Shown piece by piece: positions 35,320 through 44,606 of a stretch of 64,000 bases of DNA; within the stretch, counting starts at the first letter, position 1; each line of letters begins with the position of its first letter. The DNA comes from RUG12461 sp045657665 (GTDB lineage Bacteria > Bacillota > Clostridia > Lachnospirales > Lachnospiraceae), in assembly GCA_045657665.1 (NCBI GenBank), contig JAZOTN010000030.1, forward strand, positions 186,001 to 250,000, in the 5' to 3' direction. The notes under the pieces were generated by a model. It was not told the DNA's origin. It did not search any database and worked only from the letters and a program-made list of their open reading frames with translations. The position numbers were made by a program, and so were the translations under genes.

Positions 35320-36681
35320 ATGATCACAAGAAAGACAGAAGTTCAGGAACTGGATAAGTATTACGCCGAGGAAGGGAGCCAGATGCTTCTTCTGTACGGG
35401 CGCGACGGTTCGGAGAAGGAGGACCTTCTTCTTTCGTTTGCAAAAAATAAGCCGTTCTTTTATTATCGCAGTGCAAATGCGTCCGAGAAGCAGCAGAAGG
35501 AGCTGCTCGGCAAAAAGGTGGAGGCAGATTATCATGTGACGCTTGCGGACTATACTTATGAGGAATTCTTTAACCGCATCCGCAGCGGCAACGGGGATAA
35601 GCTGGTTCTTGTCATTGATGAATTCCAGTATCTCGTGAAGAAAGATGAGGAATTCCTTACGCATATCCTGAAACTCAAGAAAAAACAGTATTATCCGGGA
35701 CCGGTGCTGATCATTCTGGCAACCTCTTCCCTTGTCTGGGTAAATAAGGATGTGCCGCTTCTTCCGAATCAGTTTGAGAAGCAGTTTGACGGTCGGATTC
35801 TGCTCAAGGATTATTCTTTCCTGGATGTTGTGCGTAATTTCCCGAAATACTCCACGAGTGAATGTGTGCAGATCTACGGCATTGTTGGCGGCGTCCCGGA
35901 GTATATCCGCCGGTGGGACGGTACCGCTACGATAAAAGAGAATGTGATCCGTCATATTCTTTCTCCGGACGGATTCCTGTTCGGTGCGGCAGAAGATTAC
36001 ATTGCATCGGAGCTTCGTGAACTCGCGGTCTATCAGACGATCCTCTGCTCCCTTGCGTCAGGCAACAACAAGCTGAATGACCTGTTCCTTGACACCGGTT
36101 TTTCCCGTGCCAAGATCAGTGTATATATGAAAAACCTGATGGAATTCGAAGTCATCGAGAAGGTGGTTTCCTTTGAGACCGGCGGCTGGGAGAATACCAA
36201 AAAGGGTGTTTACCGGATCAGCAACACCTTTGTCAATTTCTGGTTCCATTTTATCTATCCGCATCTTTCCGAGCTTTATACGATGGAACCGGCAAAGTTC
36301 TATGAAAAATATATCGAGAAAGAGCTGGACGGATATCTTACCCGTTACTTTATCGATGTGTGCAGCGAATACCTCGATCTCCTCAACCAGATCGGCAAGC
36401 TTCCCATCAAGGTTGCGAAGATGGGCACCTGGATCGGAAAGAAGGGCAACATCGATATCATTGCCCAGAACCATGCCCGCAACAGCATTGTTTCGCTTTG
36501 CAGCTGGACGGGTGCGCAGATCTCCGCAAAGATGGTGGACGAATTAAAGGACCGCATGAAACTGGCGCATGTCAGCGCCGATTATCTATATCTGTTCTCC
36601 GCAAGGGGCTTTGACATGGAGCTTTCCGCGATGGCGGAGAAGGATTCTACGATTGTTCTCATCGACATGAATGAGCTGTAA
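35320..36681 (+). CDS. Archaeal-type ATPase with DUF234 C-terminal domain, degenerate Walker A
   Basis: 453 residues from ATG 35320, with AGAGGGG upstream. It has the layout of the archaeal ATPase family: P-loop region at 26-35, Walker B KLVLVIDEFQYL (Asp100/Glu101), the sensor segment VLIILATSSLVW, a winged helix around 260-310 and a nuclease-like DUF234 domain at the C terminus. The P-loop reads YGRDGSEKED where relatives have YGRRRVGKT, so the Gly before the Lys and the Thr after it are both lost. It is 3 bases upstream of topB. ATP hydrolysis is doubtful; role unknown. Confidence 0.82.
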   Translation: MITRKTEVQELDKYYAEEGSQMLLLYGRDGSEKEDLLLSFAKNKPFFYYRSANASEKQQKELLGKKVEADYHVTLADYTYEEFFNRIRSGNGDKLVLVIDEFQYLVKKDEEFLTHILKLKKKQYYPGPVLIILATSSLVWVNKDVPLLPNQFEKQFDGRILLKDYSFLDVVRNFPKYSTSECVQIYGIVGGVPEYIRRWDGTATIKENVIRHILSPDGFLFGAAEDYIASELRELAVYQTILCSLASGNNKLNDLFLDTGFSRAKISVYMKNLMEFEVIEKVVSFETGGWENTKKGVYRISNTFVNFWFHFIYPHLSELYTMEPAKFYEKYIEKELDGYLTRYFIDVCSEYLDLLNQIGKLPIKVAKMGTWIGKKGNIDIIAQNHARNSIVSLCSWTGAQISAKMVDELKDRMKLAHVSADYLYLFSARGFDMELSAMAEKDSTIVLIDMNEL

Positions 36682-36684
36682 AAG

Positions 36685-38682
36685 ATGTCAAAAACCCTGA
36701 TTATCACGGAAAAGCCTTCTGTCGCGCGTGATTATGCCTCGATTCTTCATGTAAAAGGAAACCGGAACGGGTGGATCGAAGATGAGACTTATGCTATCAC
36801 GTGGTGTGTCGGTCATCTGATCGAAATGAGTTATCCCGAAAAATATGATGAGAAGTATGCAAAATGGAAGATGGAAGATCTTCCATTTTTGCCTGATAAC
36901 TATCGGTACGCAGTGATCTCGGGCGTGAAAAGCCAGTATGATACCGTACATACACTGATGCATCGCGAGGATATTGATACGATCCTTTACGCTGGCGACT
37001 CAGGTCGCGAGGGAGAGGTGATCATTCAGCTGATCCGCAATTTCGGAGGCGTTCGGAAAGGAATTCTTGAAAAAAGGGTTTGGATCGATTCCTGTACGGA
37101 GGAAGAGATCCTTCGTGGGATACGTGAGGCGAAACCCATCGAGGCCTATGACAATCTTGCTGATGCGGGGATCATGCGCGCGATCGAGGATTATGCCATG
37201 GGGATCAATTTTTCCAGGGCCCTGTCCGTGAAATACGGCAGGATGATCAATCAGGAGGCAAAGACCAAGAAATATGCAGCGATCGCCATCGGACGTGTCA
37301 TGACATGTGTGCTTGGGATGGTGGTGCGCAGAGAACGTGAGATCCGTATCTTTCAGGAAACGGTATTCTATCGGGTTATCGGTGATTTTGCTTCCGGAGA
37401 CGGCCGCTTTTCCGGAGAATTCAAGGCCGTGGAAGGATCGGTGTATTTCGCCTCGCAGAAGCTCTATAAAGACAGTGGATTCCTCTCCGAAGATGACGCG
37501 AACGAGATGATCAGATCTCTCGGCGGCATTCCGGAAGGCGAAATCCTTTCTCTTCAGAAGACGCAGGAGAAGAAAAAGCCGCCGCTTCTTTTTAACCTGG
37601 CGGAGCTTCAGGCAGAGTGCAGCAAACGGTTTAAGATCAGTCCGGATCAGGCACTTGCTGCGGCACAGAGCCTTTATGAAAAAAAGCTGACGACCTATCC
37701 GAGAACCGATGCAAGAGTGCTCACTACCGCCATTGCAAAGGAGATCGAAAAGAATATCAGAGGACTCGGGAAATACGAGCCTGCTGCAACATTTGCACAG
37801 AAGATCCTGAATGAGGGGCTTTATAGAGGACTTCCCAAAACACAGTATGTAGACGATAAAAAGGTAACGGATCACTACGCCATCATTCCGACGGGCGTCC
37901 TTTCCGGGGTCGGCGGTCTTTCTGCACTCGAAAAAAGAGTATTTGATCTCATAGTCCGGCGCTTCCTTTCTATCTTTTATCCGCCTGCAGTTTTCCGGAA
38001 GGCGGCTATTACGGTTCTGGTCGGATCGGAACGTTTTTTTACAAACACAAAGGTTCTGATGGAACCGGGATTCTTTGAGATCGCAAAACCAGGAAAGGAA
38101 AACACAAAGGCGGAGGAGTCTGAAGAAGAAAAAGATGAGGACGAGGAAGAAACGGGAACGGATCCGGCAGCCCTTCTCGCTTTGATCGAGTCTCTGAAAA
38201 AGGGAGATCATGTCCAGGCTCTCGGCTTTCATACAAAAACAGGAAAAACATCTCCGCCCAAGCGATATACATCCGGTTCCATGGTGCTTGCCATGGAAAA
38301 CGCAGGGCAGCTCATTGAGGATGAAGAACTGCGTGCACAGATCAAAGGAGCAGGGATCGGTACCTCCGCGACGAGAGCCGGGATTATCGAAAAACTTGTG
38401 AAGATCGGATATCTTTCACTGAACAAGAAGACACAGGTGCTGACGCCGAGTCTTCTCGGGGAAATGATCTATGAAGTAGTGGTTCTGACGCTTCCGTCCA
38501 TGCTGAATCCGGAAATGACAGCCAGCTGGGAGAAGGGACTCTCTCAGGTGGAAAAAGGAGAGATCAGCGCCGGGGAATACAGGCAGATCCTTGAAAAATA
38601 TGTCAGAAAATACATTGATACGATAAAAGGAAGCGATTATTCGCCTGAGATCAGGCGAAGGATCCGTTCCAATATCAGGTAA
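36685..38682 (+). CDS. topB: DNA topoisomerase III (type IA)
   Basis: 665 residues. TOPRIM domain at the N terminus (LIITEKPSVARDYASIL, then YAGDSGREGEVI). The active-site Tyr is in TTYPRTDARVL at about residue 333. It changes topology by passing single strands, mainly in decatenation and recombination. Acidic Glu-rich insertion (about 472-488, EESEEEKDEDEEET) is unusual. It may be co-transcribed with the upstream ATPase, only 3 bases apart. Confidence 0.93.
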   Translation: MSKTLIITEKPSVARDYASILHVKGNRNGWIEDETYAITWCVGHLIEMSYPEKYDEKYAKWKMEDLPFLPDNYRYAVISGVKSQYDTVHTLMHREDIDTILYAGDSGREGEVIIQLIRNFGGVRKGILEKRVWIDSCTEEEILRGIREAKPIEAYDNLADAGIMRAIEDYAMGINFSRALSVKYGRMINQEAKTKKYAAIAIGRVMTCVLGMVVRREREIRIFQETVFYRVIGDFASGDGRFSGEFKAVEGSVYFASQKLYKDSGFLSEDDANEMIRSLGGIPEGEILSLQKTQEKKKPPLLFNLAELQAECSKRFKISPDQALAAAQSLYEKKLTTYPRTDARVLTTAIAKEIEKNIRGLGKYEPAATFAQKILNEGLYRGLPKTQYVDDKKVTDHYAIIPTGVLSGVGGLSALEKRVFDLIVRRFLSIFYPPAVFRKAAITVLVGSERFFTNTKVLMEPGFFEIAKPGKENTKAEESEEEKDEDEEETGTDPAALLALIESLKKGDHVQALGFHTKTGKTSPPKRYTSGSMVLAMENAGQLIEDEELRAQIKGAGIGTSATRAGIIEKLVKIGYLSLNKKTQVLTPSLLGEMIYEVVVLTLPSMLNPEMTASWEKGLSQVEKGEISAGEYRQILEKYVRKYIDTIKGSDYSPEIRRRIRSNIR

Positions 38683-38694
38683 AGGGGGAACATC

Positions 38695-39360
38695 ATGGAA
38701 AACATTACCATTGAGCAGCTTTATGATCTTAATGAAACGATCGCAGCGGAACTGTTTATGGGCCTTAAATATCCCTGGGAAGCGCTCGCGAAAATTAAAG
38801 ACTTCATCCTGAAGTTTGGACCGACGCTGGATCCGGCGATATTTGAAGAGAGAGAAGAGAATGTCTGGGTGGCAAGGAATGCTAAAGTATTTCCGTCTGC
38901 TTATCTTGGTGCGCCGCTCATCATTGATGAGGAAGCTGAGATCAGGCACTGTGCTTTTATCAGGGGCAGCGCGATCGTCGGGAAAGGTGCAGTGGTCGGA
39001 AATTCGACCGAACTGAAAAACGTTGTGTTATTTAATAAAGTACAGGTTCCTCATTATAATTATGTCGGGGACTCGATCCTCGGTTTTCGTTCGCACATGG
39101 GAGCGGGCTCGATCACGTCGAACGTGAAATCGGATAAAACCCTGGTGGTGGTGAAGAACGGAAGCGAGGAGATTGAGACAGGGCTAAAGAAATTCGGCGC
39201 CATGCTCGGAGACTATGTTGAAGTGGGCTGTAACAGTGTGCTGAATCCAGGCACCGTGATCGGAAGAAACAGCAATATCTATCCGGTTTCCAGAGTTCGT
39301 GGAGTGATCGCTCCCGATTCCATTTATAAAGAGCAGAATGTCGTTGTAAAAAAACATTGA
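38695..39360 (+). CDS. Left-handed beta-helix protein, UDP-GlcNAc pyrophosphorylase-like acyltransferase domain
   Basis: 221 residues. A helical N terminus (to about 60) is followed by hexapeptide repeats typical of a left-handed beta helix, for example FIRGSAIVGKGAVVG, LGDYVEVGCNSVLNPGTVIG and SNIYPVSRVRG. This resembles the C-terminal acyltransferase half of GlmU, but the uridyltransferase half is missing, so the substrate is open. GGGGGA-like site upstream. It is 12 bases after topB and before the amidase. Confidence 0.75.
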   Translation: MENITIEQLYDLNETIAAELFMGLKYPWEALAKIKDFILKFGPTLDPAIFEEREENVWVARNAKVFPSAYLGAPLIIDEEAEIRHCAFIRGSAIVGKGAVVGNSTELKNVVLFNKVQVPHYNYVGDSILGFRSHMGAGSITSNVKSDKTLVVVKNGSEEIETGLKKFGAMLGDYVEVGCNSVLNPGTVIGRNSNIYPVSRVRGVIAPDSIYKEQNVVVKKH

Positions 39361-39412
39361 TCGCATTGCGTTTCCTTTACGGGAATGGTATTCTGATTCT
39401 ATACGGATCACG

Positions 39413-39418
39413 TATAAT
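39413..39418 (+). promoter_or_regulatory. Possible -10 element before the amidase gene
   Basis: Perfect TATAAT at 39413-39418, but no convincing -35 at 16-18 bases upstream. Would give a leader of about 20 nt. Confidence 0.3.
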
Positions 39419-39444
39419 TTCGATAGTAAATGACCTGAGGACGT

Positions 39445-41292
39445 ATGGAAAAGAAGACGATCTACATACCATCTGAAACACCGCGGAGAGCTTCCGGACA
39501 GAGAAATACCGGAAGACGACCGTCATCCGGCCGCTCCGGAAGTACATCTTCTTCGCACCGGTCCTCATCCCAGTATTCTTCTGCGCGTAATACATCTGCC
39601 CATTCTCAGTCTGCGCGGAGCACATCCTCACGTTCCCAGACATCGCGGAGTACAACTACGCGTTCTTCCTCTGCGAGACAGTCCTCTGCAAGGCAGTCCT
39701 ATGAAAGAAGGCCCAGTACAGGCCGGCCGATGACGGAAGCGGAGCGAAGAAGACGTCTTGCCCTGCGAAGAAAGCGGAGAAGGCGCCGCAGGATCGCGAG
39801 AGCGATCATCCTTTCCGTATTTGCTCTGCTCATCGTCCTGACGGTTCTCTTTGTTGTACATCTTGTCAAGAAAGGCTTTCATGGAAATCCCTTTGATATT
39901 TCAAATGAGCCCGAGATGGTGGAGGTGACTGAATTCATCGGCCTCAACGACTGGGATGGCCAGGGCGTGACGGTCACCGAATACGGGACCTATGGTGTCT
40001 GGCTGCAACTAAACGGTATGTTCACGCCATCTGCGGGGAAAACCGTTTCCGCTCTTTCTTTAGAACTTCATGATGCTTATGAGACGAAGATGATCCCGGT
40101 GGACGGAAGCGGAGAGGCAGAGGTCGAACTGGCAGAAGAGGTGACGGATAACGAAACGGACGAAAACTATGCTGCAGGAAGTGAAACGGAAGAAGTCATT
40201 AAGACCGTTCATTCCTATCCAATGACGTTTTCTGTTGACGGAGATTCGGGAATCGTTCTGTTCCGGGCCTCCGATACATTGAACAGCGGTATCGCGCTCG
40301 ATCTGATGGCGGAAGGAACTTATACGGGGCTTATCAATGCCACATATTCAGACGGCACATCGGAACGCTTTACGCTCGCTGACGGTTCCGGGATGCAGCC
40401 GATCGATTATTATACACTGACAAAGAACGGGAAAAACGATGAGGTGACAATCTCTTTTGCGGCCGATCCGACAACGGGACAACAGTATCTCGCATATGAA
40501 AAAAAGGAAGCACCACTTCCTGCGGAGGTGTTTGATATCGTCCTGGATCCGGGACATGGCGGGAAGGATACCGGTGCGTCCAATAAAGTGACAACGGAAA
40601 AGGAACTGACGCTGAAATATGCGGAGGGACTTTTCGTCAAGCTGACATCTCTCGGATACAAGGTGCTTGTCACGAGGGATGGAACGGAAGCGGACGACAA
40701 GGATATGGCTTATTCCATGTATGACCCCGACGGGCGCGTCAACATTGCCTGTGCATCGAAAGCCAAGTATTGTATCAGTATTCATTTTAACAGTAATAAG
40801 GAAGCCACGAAGGGCGGATTTGAGATTTATTGCAGCGGGAAAGATGATCCTTCGCTTGCTTCCCTGATCGCAGATACGGTTGTCGCAGAGGCCGGTGCGG
40901 TGTATTCGAACCAGAAATCTTATAAGGTTGATGACGGCGTTTATGTGAAGACCTATACGGATCAGCAGATCTCTGACATTGATTCCAAAGCCTGGAAAAA
41001 TAATTTTGAGCCATACGGAACCATCACTACGGATACGGATTATCTGTTCATGATCCGGGAGACAGGAGGCATCTGGACAGGTGCTTATATCGACGGGCGG
41101 AATCCCTATTACGGGGAAAATCTGTACCGGAACAGCAATTGCGTACCGGAGTCGTATCTGCTGGAGGTCGCGTATCTTTCCGTTCCGTCCGATTTTGAAA
41201 ACGCCTATTCCAATGCGGGAGCTTATGTGGAGGCGATCGTTAACGCACTGACCACATGGATTGACAATAATTTTTCGAATGTGATAATATAA
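39445..41292 (+). CDS. N-acetylmuramoyl-L-alanine amidase (Amidase_3) with Ser/Arg-rich cytoplasmic tail
   Basis: 615 residues. The first about 110 are Ser/Thr/Arg-rich and low-complexity, then a very basic stretch (RRKRRRRRRIARA), one membrane helix (about 115-137), an unknown domain (about 150-350) and a C-terminal Amidase_3 domain. That domain has DIVLDPGHGGKDTGAS (zinc His), TTEKELTLKYAEGL (zinc Glu), ISIHFNSN (zinc His) and LLEVAYLS (catalytic Glu). It cleaves the amide link between MurNAc and L-alanine outside the cell. The start is 85 bases after the beta-helix gene. Confidence 0.87.
   Translation: MEKKTIYIPSETPRRASGQRNTGRRPSSGRSGSTSSSHRSSSQYSSARNTSAHSQSARSTSSRSQTSRSTTTRSSSARQSSARQSYERRPSTGRPMTEAERRRRLALRRKRRRRRRIARAIILSVFALLIVLTVLFVVHLVKKGFHGNPFDISNEPEMVEVTEFIGLNDWDGQGVTVTEYGTYGVWLQLNGMFTPSAGKTVSALSLELHDAYETKMIPVDGSGEAEVELAEEVTDNETDENYAAGSETEEVIKTVHSYPMTFSVDGDSGIVLFRASDTLNSGIALDLMAEGTYTGLINATYSDGTSERFTLADGSGMQPIDYYTLTKNGKNDEVTISFAADPTTGQQYLAYEKKEAPLPAEVFDIVLDPGHGGKDTGASNKVTTEKELTLKYAEGLFVKLTSLGYKVLVTRDGTEADDKDMAYSMYDPDGRVNIACASKAKYCISIHFNSNKEATKGGFEIYCSGKDDPSLASLIADTVVAEAGAVYSNQKSYKVDDGVYVKTYTDQQISDIDSKAWKNNFEPYGTITTDTDYLFMIRETGGIWTGAYIDGRNPYYGENLYRNSNCVPESYLLEVAYLSVPSDFENAYSNAGAYVEAIVNALTTWIDNNFSNVII
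41261..41288 (+). promoter_or_regulatory. Strong promoter giving a leaderless or near-leaderless ilvN mRNA
   Basis: Perfect TTGACA (41261-41266), 16-base spacer, GATAAT (41283-41288) preceded by TG (41280-41281) as an extended -10. It lies in the end of the amidase gene; the ilvN ATG is only 10 bases after the -10, with no Shine-Dalgarno sequence between. Confidence 0.6.
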
Positions 41293-41297
41293 GCCTC

Positions 41298-41795
41298 ATG
41301 AAGCAGCAGATTTTATCCATCATCGTGGAAAACAATCCGGGTGTTCTGAGCCATGTTTCCGGGCTTTTCAGCCGCCGCGGATACAATATTGACAGTATTT
41401 CGACCGGTCCTACGGCTGATCCCAGATACACACGGATGACCATTGTGACAAGCGGTGACGAGCAGATCCTTGAACAGATCGAAAAACAGGTTTCAAAGCT
41501 CGAAGACGTAAAGCACATTAAAAAGCTGAAAGACCGGTCGTCTGTATGCAGGGAGCTGATCCTTGTCAAGGTACGGGCCTCAAATACCGAGCGCCAGCAG
41601 GTCATGAACGTGACGGAGATTTATCACGGCAGGATCGTTTCCACGACGAAGGAGGCAATGGTTGTGGAACTGACGGGACACCAGGACAAGCTGGATGCTT
41701 TTCTGACGCTGCTTTCAGATTATGAGATTCTGGAGTTTGCGCGTACCGGATTAACAGCCCTTTCGCGCGGCACTGAGGACATGATATCTATTTAG
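41298..41795 (+). CDS. ilvN: Acetolactate synthase small (regulatory) subunit
   Basis: 165 residues. An N-terminal ACT domain (LSIIVENNPGVLSHVSGLF, then GYNIDSISTG) binds valine for feedback control of IlvB; the C-terminal domain follows (ILVKVRASNTERQQVMNVTEIY). The catalytic subunit is not in the window. The start matches homologs, yet no ribosome site is visible; transcription may begin within a few bases of the ATG. It precedes ilvC by 30 bases. Confidence 0.93.
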   Translation: MKQQILSIIVENNPGVLSHVSGLFSRRGYNIDSISTGPTADPRYTRMTIVTSGDEQILEQIEKQVSKLEDVKHIKKLKDRSSVCRELILVKVRASNTERQQVMNVTEIYHGRIVSTTKEAMVVELTGHQDKLDAFLTLLSDYEILEFARTGLTALSRGTEDMISI

Positions 41796-41825
41796 AGCAA
41801 CTTATATAAGGAGGAGATTAAAAAA

Positions 41826-42848
41826 ATGGATGCAAAGATTTACTATCAGCAGGACTGTGATCTTTCCGTACTGAGCGGGAAGAAGATCGCGATCATCGGA
41901 TACGGAAGCCAGGGACATGCACATGCGCTGAACCTGAAGGAGTCCGGATGCGATGTGATCATCGGCCTTTATGAAGGAAGCCGTTCCTGGAAGAGAGCAG
42001 AGGAGCAGGGCTTCAATGTGTTTACGGCAGCAGAAGCGGCAAAGCAGGCGGATATCATTATGATCCTGATCAATGATGAAAAGCAGGCGGAACTCTATAA
42101 GAACGATATCGAGCCGAATCTTTCCGCAGGAAACATGCTGATGTTTGCGCATGGCTTCAACATCCATTTTGGCTGCATAGTACCCCCGAAGGATGTGGAC
42201 GTTACCATGATTGCGCCGAAGGCTCCGGGACATACCGTTCGTTCCGAGTATCAGGCAGGAAAGGGAACGCCGTGCCTTGTAGCCGTATATCAGGATGCGA
42301 CAGGAAAAGCACTTGAGAAGGCTCTGGCTTATGGAGCCGGTATCGGCGGGGCAAGGGCAGGACTCCTTGAGACGACCTTCCGCACCGAGACGGAAACAGA
42401 CCTCTTCGGAGAGCAGGCTGTGCTTTGCGGCGGTGTGTGCGCACTGATGCAGGCAGGATTTGAAACACTTGTTGAAGCAGGATATGATCCGAGAAATGCA
42501 TACTTTGAATGTATTCATGAGATGAAGCTCATTGTGGATCTCATTTATCAGTCCGGGTTTGCAGGAATGCGTTATTCAATCTCCAATACGGCAGAATACG
42601 GAGATTATGTGACCGGGCCGAAGATCATTACGGAAGAGACCAAGAAGACCATGAAGAAGATCCTTTCCGATATTCAGGACGGATCTTTTGCAAAAGAATT
42701 CCTTCTGGATATGTCTCCGGCAGGAAAGCAGGTGCATTTCCAGGCAATGAGAAAGCTTGCTTCCGAGCATCCGGCAGAGAAAGTCGGCGAAGAGATCCGC
42801 AAACTCTACAGCTGGAATAATGAGGATGATAAGCTGATCAATAATTAA
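41826..42848 (+). CDS. ilvC: Ketol-acid reductoisomerase
   Basis: 340 residues. Converts acetolactate to dihydroxyisovalerate with NADPH and Mg2+. IIGYGSQGHAHALNLKESG is the Rossmann motif and ETETDLFGEQAVLCGG holds the acidic metal ligands; class I by length. AAGGAGGAG upstream of the ATG. It ends 125 bases before hup. In that gap I see a weak AT-only hairpin (TATGT...ACATA around 42870) and a possible CATAAT -10 at 42933-42938. Confidence 0.96.
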   Translation: MDAKIYYQQDCDLSVLSGKKIAIIGYGSQGHAHALNLKESGCDVIIGLYEGSRSWKRAEEQGFNVFTAAEAAKQADIIMILINDEKQAELYKNDIEPNLSAGNMLMFAHGFNIHFGCIVPPKDVDVTMIAPKAPGHTVRSEYQAGKGTPCLVAVYQDATGKALEKALAYGAGIGGARAGLLETTFRTETETDLFGEQAVLCGGVCALMQAGFETLVEAGYDPRNAYFECIHEMKLIVDLIYQSGFAGMRYSISNTAEYGDYVTGPKIITEETKKTMKKILSDIQDGSFAKEFLLDMSPAGKQVHFQAMRKLASEHPAEKVGEEIRKLYSWNNEDDKLINN

Positions 42849-42973
42849 AAACCGCGCCGTAACAACTCTTATGTATAAAAAACATAGAAAAAATGCGATT
42901 TTATGGTAGATTTTCCGAAAGAAGAGTGTTACCATAATGTTGCAAATTAATTAACTCAGGGGAGGAAATTTTG

Positions 42974-43252
42974 ATGAACAAAACAGAATTAGTCGCTGCA
43001 ATCGCAAAAGAGTCTGGTCTTTCCAAGAAAGATGCTGAGAAGGCAGTCAACGCTTTTACGGATGTTGTAGGAAAGACACTTAAGAAGAAAGACAAGATTC
43101 AGCTTGTCGGCTTCGGTACTTTCGAGACCAGAAAGAGAGCAGCAAGAAAAGGTCGCAATCCGCAGACCGGAAAAGAGATCAAGATTGCAGCAGCTACTGT
43201 ACCGGCATTCAAACCGGGCAAGGCTCTCAAGGATCTCGTAAACAAGAAATAA
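42974..43252 (+). CDS. hup: HU family DNA-binding protein
   Basis: 92 residues from ATG 42974 with GGAGGAAA 6-13 bases upstream; the TTG just before it is not used. Full HU signature: MNKTELVAAIAKESGLSKK, then VGFGTFETRKRAARKGRNP (the DNA-binding beta arm) and VPAFKPGKALKD. Nucleoid-associated protein. It has a solid terminator and sits alone between ilvC and leuC. Confidence 0.96.
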   Translation: MNKTELVAAIAKESGLSKKDAEKAVNAFTDVVGKTLKKKDKIQLVGFGTFETRKRAARKGRNPQTGKEIKIAAATVPAFKPGKALKDLVNKK

Positions 43253-43271
43253 TTGTTTATCAGGGAAGGCG

Positions 43272-43299
43272 GCGCTCCTTTGAAAGGAGCGCTGTTTTT
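43272..43299 (+). terminator. Terminator of the HU gene
   Basis: Stem GCGCTCC (43272-43278) with GGAGCGC (43286-43292), extendable by T-A pairs in the TTTGAAA loop, followed by TG and T5. The leuC ribosome site follows closely. Confidence 0.85.
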
Positions 43300-43328
43300 C
43301 TTAAAAAGAACAAAGAAGGAGAATACCC

Positions 43329-44591
43329 ATGGGAATGACAATGACGCAGAAGATCCTCGCAAAGCATGCCAATCTCCCCGAAGTGACAAAGGGGCAGCTG
43401 ATCGAAGCGGATCTTTCTCTGGTACTCGGCAATGATATCACATCGCCGGTTGCCATTCACGAAATGGAAAAAATGAAGACAGACGGTGTCTTTCATAAAG
43501 ATAAGATCGCACTTGTGATGGATCATTTTGTTCCGAACAAGGATATCAAATCCGCCGAGCACTGTAAATGTGTCCGTGAATTTGCTGCAAAGCATGAGAT
43601 CACGAATTATTTCGATGTCGGAGAAATGGGCATTGAGCACGCGCTCCTGCCCGAAAAAGGACTTGCAGCGCCCGGAGATGTGATCATCGGAGCGGATTCG
43701 CATACCTGTACTTACGGCGCTCTCGGCGCTTTTTCAACGGGTGTCGGCAGTACGGATATGGCAGCGGGCATGGCAACCGGCAAAGCGTGGTTCAAGGTTC
43801 CCTCCGCGATAAAAGTTACTTTGACCGGGAAGCTGTCTGAATGGGTCAGTGGGAAGGATGTAATCCTTCATCTCATCGGTGAGATCGGAGTCGACGGTGC
43901 CCTTTATCAATCATTGGAGTTTGCCGGAGACGGGATTGCAAGTCTTTCCATGGATGACCGTTTTACGATCGCGAATATGGCGATCGAGGCCGGCGCCAAG
44001 AACGGGATTTTCCCAGTGGATGAGATCACAAAATCATATCTTGATGAGCATGTGAGCCGTCCTTATGAAGCAACCGCGGCGGATCCGGATGCCGAGTATG
44101 AGCGGGAGATCACGATCGATCTTTCAAAACTTACTCCCACGGTTTCATTCCCGCATCTGCCGGAGAACACCCATACCTTTGATACGATCGGAGATATTAC
44201 GATCGATCAGGTGGTGATCGGATCCTGTACGAACGGGAGAATGGATGACCTTAGGACCGCAGCGGAGATCCTGAAAGGGAAAAAGGTAAAAAAAGGTCTT
44301 CGCGTCATCATCATCCCGGGCACGCAGCAGATCTATCTGCATGCTCTTGAGGAAGGGCTGATAAAAACGTTTATCGAAGCAGGCGCTGTTGTCAGCACAC
44401 CCACATGCGGGCCGTGCCTCGGCGGATATATGGGGATCCTTGCAGCAGGAGAGAAATGCGTATCCACGACAAACCGGAACTTTGTCGGAAGGATGGGACA
44501 TGTTGATTCCGAGATCTATCTGGCGAGCCCTGCGGTTGCGGCTGCTTCCGCACTCACCGGCAAATTGACGGATCCGCGCAGCGTGATGTAA
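43329..44591 (+). CDS. leuC: 3-isopropylmalate dehydratase large subunit
   Basis: 420 residues, the shorter HacA/LeuC2-type. VIGSCTNGRMDDLRTAAE carries one Fe-S cysteine and STPTCGPCLGGYMGILAAG the other two. It isomerises 2-isopropylmalate to 3-isopropylmalate with LeuD in leucine synthesis. AAGGAG lies before the ATG. No separate promoter is obvious after the HU terminator, so partial readthrough or an unseen promoter drives it. It precedes leuD by 15 bases. Confidence 0.95.
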   Translation: MGMTMTQKILAKHANLPEVTKGQLIEADLSLVLGNDITSPVAIHEMEKMKTDGVFHKDKIALVMDHFVPNKDIKSAEHCKCVREFAAKHEITNYFDVGEMGIEHALLPEKGLAAPGDVIIGADSHTCTYGALGAFSTGVGSTDMAAGMATGKAWFKVPSAIKVTLTGKLSEWVSGKDVILHLIGEIGVDGALYQSLEFAGDGIASLSMDDRFTIANMAIEAGAKNGIFPVDEITKSYLDEHVSRPYEATAADPDAEYEREITIDLSKLTPTVSFPHLPENTHTFDTIGDITIDQVVIGSCTNGRMDDLRTAAEILKGKKVKKGLRVIIIPGTQQIYLHALEEGLIKTFIEAGAVVSTPTCGPCLGGYMGILAAGEKCVSTTNRNFVGRMGHVDSEIYLASPAVAAASALTGKLTDPRSVM

Positions 44592-44606
44592 AAGGAGGAG
44601 GATCAG

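Noticed and set aside
37000..38232. 410-codon minus-strand frame opposite topB
   Set aside because: Antisense of a clear type IA topoisomerase; Cys/Arg/Leu-rich without recognisable domains.
42860..42895. AT-only hairpin after ilvC as terminator
   Set aside because: Stem has almost no G-C pairs and no T tract.
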